DNA from: Desulfobulbaceae bacterium
GTDB taxonomy: Bacteria > Desulfobacterota > Desulfobulbia > Desulfobulbales > DAOVSZ01
Assembly: GCA_030627725.1 (NCBI GenBank)
Contig: DAOVSZ010000059.1
Coordinates: forward strand, 1 to 11,215
Direction: 5' to 3'
Length of the DNA: 11,215 nt
A program made the position numbers and the translations under genes. Of this stretch, positions 1 to 3,876 are shown piece by piece. Below the pieces are notes generated by a model. That model saw nothing but the letters and a program-made list of their open reading frames with translations, had not been told where the DNA came from and ran no database searches. The first letter of the stretch is position 1. Each line of letters starts with the position of its first letter.

Positions 1-75
1 AAAAGACATTCAACCGTCAGAACTACCAGGCGCACCTGCCTCCTGCGCATTAATAAACATTCTCTTCTTAAAAAG

Positions 76-279
76 ATGCGCGATGACCGTGCTGTCTTTC
101 TGCATCTGACAAGGGAACTGGCATCCAGAATTAAACGCTCGACGAGACGCTCTTCATCCGGACGGAAAAACGACAGACCTCTTCACTTTTCCGCGGAAGA
201 AAAGACATTTTTAATGTCATTACAGCCTCACCAGGCCCTGCATCTTCTCCAGGATCTTATTCGCACCCTCAGACGGTGA
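76..279 (+). CDS. Small hypothetical protein, possibly the C-terminal part of a longer gene
   Basis: I do not recognise this protein. From the first ATG it is 67 residues, strongly basic in the middle (Arg/Lys/Ser-rich, about residues 18-33), and ends in an amphipathic helical stretch (FSAEEKTFLMSLQPHQ onward, ending RTLRR). The same frame stays open back to the left edge of the window, so this may be the tail of a longer protein whose start lies outside. No convincing Shine-Dalgarno sequence precedes the ATG. Frame 3 also gives a short peptide ending at position 53, so an upstream gene ending there with an independent small gene at 76 is possible. Codon use looks coding-like but the length is too short to be decisive. 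Confidence 0.35.
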   Translation: MRDDRAVFLHLTRELASRIKRSTRRSSSGRKNDRPLHFSAEEKTFLMSLQPHQALHLLQDLIRTLRR

Positions 280-280
280 A

Positions 281-415
281 ATGCCCTTAGTTGGTAAAGA
301 ACCCACATCGCTGTCTCCCCGCTGCAAAAGCCTTCTGCTTTACATCAAGCACAAGAGGACGCTCACACTCTCCATCGCCTCTCTCCTCCTGCTCCGGCTG
401 TTCATGAGTTTTTAG
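281..415 (+). CDS. Possible 44-residue membrane mini-protein
   Basis: An ATG lies one base after the TGA of the preceding ORF (arrangement TGAAATG), so translation could be coupled. The predicted 44-residue peptide has a basic middle (YIKHKRT) followed by a hydrophobic C-terminal stretch (LSIASLLLLRLFMSF) that could be one membrane segment. There is no clear ribosome binding site of its own. A purine-rich AGGAGG lies right at its stop (414-419), but no long ORF follows it. I know of no family match. It could be chance or a remnant of a decayed gene. Confidence 0.18.
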   Translation: MPLVGKEPTSLSPRCKSLLLYIKHKRTLTLSIASLLLLRLFMSF

Positions 416-418
416 GAG

Positions 419-452
419 GCTGTCCAAGACGAGATTTTTCATATGGACCAGC
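419..452 (+). other. Weak stem-loop in the amrB upstream region
   Basis: GCTGTCC (419-425) can pair with GGACCAGC (445-452) with one bulged C and a 19-base loop. No T-run follows on the plus strand, so it is not a standard intrinsic terminator there. The stretch 416-610 otherwise contains no gene I can support: only this hairpin, a candidate promoter, a short direct repeat and the amrB ribosome binding site. Confidence 0.2.
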
Positions 453-462
453 TATAAAAAAC

Positions 463-490
463 TTGTATTTTCTGTCAAAAACCATATAAC
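463..490 (+). promoter_or_regulatory. Candidate sigma70-type promoter upstream of amrB
   Basis: TTGTAT (463-468) and TATAAC (485-490) are separated by 16 bases. The -10 box matches well and the -35 moderately. It would give a transcript starting near 497 and a leader of about 115 bases before the amrB start. The same TATAACTTG string occurs at the better tRNA promoter downstream. Confidence 0.35.
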
Positions 491-518
491 TTGAACATAT
501 CTAGAGGCTTGAACATAT
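491..518 (+). repeat. Short direct repeat, TTGAACATAT x2
   Basis: The 10-mer TTGAACATAT occurs at 491-500 and again at 509-518, an 18-bp period, immediately downstream of the candidate -10 box. A regulator binding near the transcription start is possible, but a chance duplication is equally so. Confidence 0.35.
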
Positions 519-610
519 GGCTTGACGGCCATGGTTTCCAGATTCTAGGTTCAGAGGTTATTCTGCTTGCGGCGGTAAGATTTCATGACAGATTATACGA
601 GGTCCGGAAT

Positions 611-1420
611 ATGAAAAGATCCCCTGTTGTTGCCAATCAGTTTTATCCCGGCGACCCGCTGACCCTTAACGACACCCTGACTCAACTGATACCAGTTGTT
701 GCTGATTCCGACAAAAAAAAGGCCCTGGCGGTCTGCTCACCGCATGCCGGATATATCTATTCCGGCTCTGTTGCCGGAGAGACCTTGGCCAAGGTCTCGA
801 TTCCTGAGGATGTTGTGCTCATGGGCCCCAACCATCACGGACGCGGCGCGCCGGTTGCGTTGATGCTCAAAGGGGAATGGGACATGCCGCACGGCACTGT
901 CCCTATCAACCGGAAACTGAGTAAAAAAATAGCCTCTCTGTCAGACGCCGTAACAGAAGATGATACGGCACACCTTTCCGAACACTCTCTGGAAGTCCAG
1001 GTCCCGTTTCTGCAGTACTTTCAAAAGAACCTGAGCCTTGCCCCCATCGTCATCTCACACGTCTCTTATCAGACATGTGTTGAGGTTGGCGAGGCAATCG
1101 CGGAAGCGATCAGGAACTATAAAAAACCGGTATTGATCGTTGCCAGCACTGACATGACCCATTACGAATCACGCCAGTCCGCAACCAGAAAAGACCAGAT
1201 GGCCTTGAAAGAGATAAAGGCCATGGATCCGGAAGGGCTGTACAAGACGGTCCTTTCAAACAACATCACAATGTGCGGGGTGATGCCGACAACGATTGCC
1301 CTTATTGCGGCAAAAAAACTGGGCGCAACCAGTGCAGACCTTGTCCGCTACACGGATTCCGGGGCGGTCAGCGGCGACACCAGCCAGGTAGTCGGCTATG
1401 CCGGCGTCATCATCTCGTAA
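611..1420 (+). CDS. amrB: AmrB / MEMO1 family protein (AmmeMemoRadiSam system protein B)
   Basis: A 269-residue protein of the MEMO1 family, structurally related to class III extradiol dioxygenases. It opens with the family's typical start (MKRSPVVANQFYPGDP). Conserved putative metal/active-site residues are visible: H45 in CSPHAGYIYSG, H75/H76 in GPNHHG, H125 in SEHSLEVQVPF, D181/H184 in STDMTHYE and C222 in MCGVMPTT. I chose ATG 611 because GAGGT (599-603) sits 7 bases upstream and the family N-terminus begins there; the in-frame extension to a TTG at 491 has no family similarity. In many prokaryotes AmrB is encoded with an AMMECR1 protein (AmrA) and a radical SAM protein; neither is in this window. 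The biochemical role in bacteria is unsettled. A structured element begins four bases after the stop. Confidence 0.93.
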   Translation: MKRSPVVANQFYPGDPLTLNDTLTQLIPVVADSDKKKALAVCSPHAGYIYSGSVAGETLAKVSIPEDVVLMGPNHHGRGAPVALMLKGEWDMPHGTVPINRKLSKKIASLSDAVTEDDTAHLSEHSLEVQVPFLQYFQKNLSLAPIVISHVSYQTCVEVGEAIAEAIRNYKKPVLIVASTDMTHYESRQSATRKDQMALKEIKAMDPEGLYKTVLSNNITMCGVMPTTIALIAAKKLGATSADLVRYTDSGAVSGDTSQVVGYAGVIIS

Positions 1421-1423
1421 TTT

Positions 1424-1532
1424 ATAAACGTCCAGAAGCACCGCATCTGCATGCGATCAGGACTGCCGGCATAGGACTACTATAGCTCGTCAGTCCTGCT
1501 TGCACACATCTACGGCACTTCTGAACGTTTAT
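1424..1532 (+). repeat. Structured hairpin element, copy 1 (candidate RNA/ssDNA structure)
   Basis: A 109-nt imperfect palindrome in three tiers. Outer stem: 1424-1431 pairs with 1525-1532, then a C1432/A1524 mismatch, then CAGAAG 1433-1438 with CTTCTG 1518-1523. Next come a 2x2 CA/CA internal loop, two C-G pairs (1441-1442 with 1514-1515), and a large internal loop containing TGC 1452-1454 with GCA 1502-1504. Inner stem: CAGGACTG 1458-1465 with CAGTCCTG 1491-1498. The 25-nt apical region holds a small ATAG/CTAT hairpin (1471-1474 with 1480-1483). A diverged second copy lies at 3690-3797 with compensatory changes. The element begins four bases after the amrB stop. It could be a mobile intergenic palindrome, a 3'-UTR structure or a small RNA. 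No T-run follows, so it is not a classic terminator. Confidence 0.8.
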
Positions 1533-1561
1533 GGGGGACTGAACAGTTACCGTAATTTCTC

Positions 1562-1588
1562 TTGACAGATACCCCTGTTTTTTATAAC
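1562..1588 (+). promoter_or_regulatory. Promoter of the tRNA-Gln gene
   Basis: A perfect -35 TTGACA (1562-1567) and a -10 TATAAC (1583-1588) are separated by 15 bases, slightly short of the 17-base optimum. Expected start near 1595, about 20 bases before the mature tRNA 5' end. Confidence 0.65.
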
Positions 1589-1614
1589 TTGATTGGCTCT
1601 CGAACTCTTAATGC

Positions 1615-1688
1615 TGGGGGATCGTCTAATGGTAGGACAGCAGACTCTGACTCTGCCTGTTGGGGTTCGAATCCCTATCCCCCAGCCA
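1615..1688 (+). tRNA. tRNA-Gln, anticodon CTG, CCA encoded
   Basis: A full cloverleaf can be drawn. The acceptor stem TGGGGGA (1615-1621) pairs with TCCCCCA (1678-1684), followed by discriminator G1685 and an encoded CCA (1686-1688). The D stem is GTC/GAC (1624-1626 with 1636-1638). The anticodon stem GCAGA/TCTGC (1640-1644 with 1652-1656) encloses the loop CTCTGAC, with anticodon CTG at 1647-1649. A 4-base variable loop follows. The T arm TGGGG/CCCTA encloses TTCGAAT. The U1-A72 pair and G73 are the known GlnRS identity features, which supports the Gln assignment. It decodes CAG. No clear intrinsic terminator follows, only a T-rich stretch after the CCA. Confidence 0.97.
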
Positions 1689-1821
1689 GTTTTCTCATCT
1701 TCGTTTGTAACACATAAACGACCTCAAACAGATTCTTCTTTTCCTCTCAGGTCCAACCGGACTGATTTTTCTGAAGCACAAACTCCTGAAACTGCTCAAA
1801 GGCAATAGAGACATCACGCAT
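1675..1821 (-). pseudogene. Very small ORF interrupted by an in-frame TGA
   Basis: An ATG at 1821-1819 overlaps the stop of the upstream zinc-finger gene (TGATG). Reading leftward gives 24 residues (MRDVSIAFEQFQEFVLQ..., ending QSGWT) and then TGA at 1749-1747. The same frame continues past the TGA as another protein-like stretch (EEKKNLFEVVYVLQTKMRK), stopping at 1677-1675 inside the antisense of the tRNA 3' end. Both halves look like one amphipathic helical protein of about 45 residues. Options are a nonsense mutation, UGA recoding as selenocysteine, or a true 24-residue product with chance open sequence after it. Function unknown. Ribosome binding would rely on coupling, since only a weak AGAAAGAG precedes it. 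Confidence 0.4.
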
Positions 1822-2024
1822 CAAATCTCTTTCTGTTTTCCCTTTTTCCGAGATCGTTTCCTCCCCTTCTTCTTTTGTTTTTTATCCGCCTCTTCATCCG
1901 CAGGGAGTTTATACCCGAGACCGGCGCATTCGGGACACTCTTCACAGGAAAGGAGAAATCTGCTCACCCCCTTAAAGAAACTGATCTGCCCGGAACCGCC
2001 GCAAACCTCGCATGCTTCCTTCAT
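1821..2024 (-). CDS. DnaJ-type zinc-finger mini-protein
   Basis: A 67-residue protein. Its first half has two CxxCxGxG motifs of the kind found in the DnaJ cysteine-rich domain: CEVCGGSG (residues 5-12) and CPECAGLG (30-37), plus C27. Four of these cysteines are enough for one zinc site, so it resembles half of a DnaJ zinc domain without the J domain. The C-terminal ~25 residues are almost entirely Lys/Arg (KKQKKKGRKRSRKKGKQK), suggesting nucleic acid or membrane-surface contact. The start is well supported: GGAGG at 2034-2030 lies 5 bases upstream of the ATG, and that ATG overlaps the stop of the SH3/Skp gene (TAATG), implying coupled translation. Its role is unknown; a protein-folding or RNA-related function is only inference. 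Confidence 0.75.
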   Translation of the reverse strand: MKEACEVCGGSGQISFFKGVSRFLLSCEECPECAGLGYKLPADEEADKKQKKKGRKRSRKKGKQKEI

Positions 2025-2716
2025 TAATTCCTCCGGAAGCTCCTGTCATATCTCTCTATTACCTCGGAAGTTATATCAAAGCTCTTCTCAACAAACACAA
2101 GTCCGCCCGCATTCCGATTGAGCACATGCGTAAATCCCTTTTCCTCTGCATATGCCTCAACAATCTCTTTGACGTCATAGAGGATTTCAGTAATCAACTC
2201 CTGCTCCATATCCGAGGCGTCGGATGGATCTTGTGCCGCTTGTTCCTTATACTGCGCTCTGAGTTCCTTTCCCTTTAATGAGTGCTCGATAATCTGCTGG
2301 ACATCTATCACTCCAAGCCTGATAGTGTTATGAACGGAATCCATCCTGTTCTTTTTTTGGGGCCTGTCCGCCGGTTTTGCAGAATCGTCCTTTGGCGCAG
2401 CCTGTTTTCCGACTTTTTTTTCCGCAAGCAGTGAAGAATGAATCCATCCCGAAATCCCCTTGGCCGGTATATCAACCTGACTCCAGCCGAATTTCTGCTT
2501 CATTTCAACCACCTCAGTCCCTTTCCGAAGCGATACGATCACAGCCTTTTGAATACCCGGTCCCTCTCTGAGATTGGCATCCTGTTGTAACGTCATCAAA
2601 TCTCCCGCAACCGGAGGAACGGACCTCTCTCCGGCAGAGGCAGGGGTGGTGACTCCCGAAAAAAAGACCAGGAGCACACATTGCAGGACCAATGAAAAAG
2701 GGAAAAATATCTTCAC
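2024..2716 (-). CDS. Secreted SH3b domain / compact OmpH (Skp)-like protein
   Basis: About 230 residues. An N-terminal signal peptide (MKIFFPFSLVLQ... to about ASAG, residue 29) directs export. Residues ~40-97 form a bacterial SH3 domain (ANLREGPG, then GTEVV, and FGWSQV with GWIHSSLL), a fold often used for binding cell-wall peptides. A Lys/Pro-rich linker follows (~100-128). Residues ~132-228 resemble OmpH/Skp, the periplasmic outer-membrane-protein chaperone: it begins IRLGVIDVQQIIEHS and ends with VEAYAEEKGFTHVLNR, GGLVFVEKSFDIT and EVIERYD. The coiled-coil arms between are far shorter than in Skp. I prefer the GTG at 2716 because GGAG (2728-2725) lies 8 bases before it; a GTG at 2725 adds three residues but overlaps that GGAG. 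It is first in a set with the zinc-finger gene. Confidence 0.8.
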   Translation of the reverse strand: MKIFFPFSLVLQCVLLVFFSGVTTPASAGERSVPPVAGDLMTLQQDANLREGPGIQKAVIVSLRKGTEVVEMKQKFGWSQVDIPAKGISGWIHSSLLAEKKVGKQAAPKDDSAKPADRPQKKNRMDSVHNTIRLGVIDVQQIIEHSLKGKELRAQYKEQAAQDPSDASDMEQELITEILYDVKEIVEAYAEEKGFTHVLNRNAGGLVFVEKSFDITSEVIERYDRSFRRN

Positions 2717-2725
2717 GATCAACAC

Positions 2726-2809
2726 TCCATTTTTAATTTTATTTTCATTCGTTCCGATCTATACTAAGAATACCAGGGAAACCTCAGGCAGACAAGAAAG
2801 GAAGAAAAA
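2726..2809. promoter_or_regulatory. Divergent promoter region between the SH3/Skp gene and suhB
   Basis: This AT-rich gap separates two divergent genes. On the plus strand TATACT (2760-2765) is a good -10 candidate for suhB, giving a leader of about 37 bases; no good -35 is visible at 17 bases. No clear pair of hexamers was found for the minus-strand gene. Confidence 0.3.
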
Positions 2810-3643
2810 ATGCACAGCTTCGAAGAATGCTTCAAAAACACACCCAACACTTCCCTTGCAGAAATGCTGAAATGCGCAGGCGTGGCCGCCCTGAAGGCTG
2901 GTGAGGCAATCAGAAACCTCTATGGGAAACCGCATACCATCAAGCAGAAGGGAGCGATCGATCTTGTCACTGAAGCTGATACCGCATCTGAAGAGATCAT
3001 CCTTTCCGCCCTGAACGACTCTCAACCGGGTATTGATATTCTTTCTGAAGAGACGCATTCCTCATACGACAAAAAAACAACAGGCCCTGTCTGGATCATC
3101 GACCCATTAGACGGCACGACAAATTTTGCCCACGGGTTTCCATGGTTTGCCGTCTCCATTGCCTTCAGTGATCAGGGAAGAACACAGGCCGGTGTCATTT
3201 ATAATCCTATTTTTGACGAGTTTTTCTGCGCCTGTTCCGGTTCCGGCGCCTGGCTGAACAACGAACGAATCAGGGTATCAGAGGCGGCTCTGCTTAAGGA
3301 CTCCCTGCTCGCCACAGGATTTCCCTATGACGTCCAGCAGCATCCCGGACCGGTCCTTGCCTCCCTTGAAAGGCTTCTTGTCAGATCGCGAGGCGTACGC
3401 CGGGCAGGTGCGGCAGCCCTTGATCTGGCTTATGTTGCATGCGGCCGTCTGGACGGGTTCTGGGAGATAAAATTAAAACCTTGGGACACGGCAGCCGGGA
3501 TTCTCCTGGTGGAAGAGGCAGGAGGTCGGGTTTCGGACTTTCGCGGCAACACCTATACCCCATATCTCCCTGAAATTGTAGCAACAAATTCCCATATTCA
3601 TCCGGAGATGCAGAATCTGCTCGAATCCTTTTCCCTATTCTGA
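2810..3643 (+). CDS. suhB: Inositol monophosphatase family protein (SuhB-like)
   Basis: A 277-residue Mg2+-dependent phosphatase of the IMPase/SuhB family, expected to hydrolyse myo-inositol phosphate or related sugar phosphates. Metal-binding motifs are complete: E80 in ILSEE, DPLDGTTNF at 98-106 (D98, D101) and PWDTAAG at 224-230 (D226), the second IMPase signature. Length is typical, with a slightly longer N-terminus of about 15 residues. The start is supported by AAGGAAG about 7 bases upstream of the ATG. In proteobacteria SuhB can also take part in transcription antitermination of rRNA; nothing here tells which role applies. FBPase-type activity is a possible alternative within the same superfamily. 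The gene stands alone; downstream are a hairpin and copy 2 of the structured element. Confidence 0.93.
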   Translation: MHSFEECFKNTPNTSLAEMLKCAGVAALKAGEAIRNLYGKPHTIKQKGAIDLVTEADTASEEIILSALNDSQPGIDILSEETHSSYDKKTTGPVWIIDPLDGTTNFAHGFPWFAVSIAFSDQGRTQAGVIYNPIFDEFFCACSGSGAWLNNERIRVSEAALLKDSLLATGFPYDVQQHPGPVLASLERLLVRSRGVRRAGAAALDLAYVACGRLDGFWEIKLKPWDTAAGILLVEEAGGRVSDFRGNTYTPYLPEIVATNSHIHPEMQNLLESFSLF

Positions 3644-3650
3644 CAAATTC

Positions 3651-3688
3651 TAATATCGCTTGCCTGCTGTAACGGCAAAATGATATTA
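3651..3688 (+). other. Imperfect hairpin downstream of suhB
   Basis: TAATATC (3651-3657) pairs with GATATTA (3682-3688), and TTGCC (3660-3664) pairs with GGCAA (3674-3678), with small internal loops and a 9-base loop. It starts 7 bases after the suhB stop and abuts the structured element. It lacks a proper T-tract, so Rho-independent termination is doubtful; mRNA 3'-end protection is possible. Confidence 0.4.
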
Positions 3689-3689
3689 T

Positions 3690-3797
3690 GTAACTGTCCA
3701 GCAGCACCCCAGCTGCACGCGATCAGGCTGGTTCACATAGGCCAACTATAGTTCGCCAGCCTGCTAGCGCACATCTGAGGCACTGCTGAACACTTAC
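3690..3797 (+). repeat. Structured hairpin element, copy 2 (candidate RNA/ssDNA structure)
   Basis: A 108-nt homologue of the element at 1424-1532, in the same orientation and likewise downstream of a plus-strand gene. Outer stem: 3690-3697 with 3790-3797 (one C/C mismatch), the conserved C3698/A3789 mismatch, then CAGCAG 3699-3704 with CTGCTG 3783-3788. Then the same CA/CA internal loop and two C-G pairs, CGC 3718-3720 with GCG 3767-3769, and inner stem CAGGCTGG 3724-3731 with CCAGCCTG 3756-3763. The apical ATAG/CTAT hairpin is 3737-3740 with 3746-3749. Compared with copy 1, seven base pairs changed on both strands with pairing kept. The 3' strand of the outer stem can also form a competing hairpin ACACT/AGTGT (3790-3794 with 3798-3802). 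Confidence 0.8.
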
Positions 3798-3836
3798 AGT
3801 GTGATAAGAGGATCAATGAATTAGTTATTCACAATC

Positions 3837-3866
3837 TTATTGTTGTTACCATCGAAAAAATATACT
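3837..3866 (+). promoter_or_regulatory. Candidate promoter for the ATPase operon
   Basis: TTATTG (3837-3842) and TATACT (3861-3866) are 18 bases apart. The -10 is good and the -35 is weak. Transcription would begin near 3873, only about four bases before the ATG at 3877, and no Shine-Dalgarno sequence is seen before that ATG. Confidence 0.35.
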
Positions 3867-3876
3867 TATTTTCAGA

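Noticed and set aside
491..610. N-terminal extension of amrB from the TTG at 491
   Set aside because: The extra 40 residues have no MEMO1-family similarity, while ATG 611 has a good ribosome binding site and the family's typical N-terminal sequence.
1424..1532. Structured element as an integron attC site
   Set aside because: The expected GTTRRRY and RYYYAAC core boxes are not at the arms, and there is no cassette arrangement or integrase in the window.
1424..1532. Structured element as an intrinsic terminator
   Set aside because: No T-run follows either copy on the plus strand; copy 1 is followed by GGGGG.
1593..1808. 71-residue plus-strand ORF across the tRNA
   Set aside because: It runs straight through the tRNA-Gln gene, has no ribosome binding site and resembles no protein.
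3779..3797. Sigma54 promoter from the GGCAC string in the element
   Set aside because: The -12 TTGC-type box is not present at the required spacing, and the GGCAC bases belong to the conserved stem of both copies.
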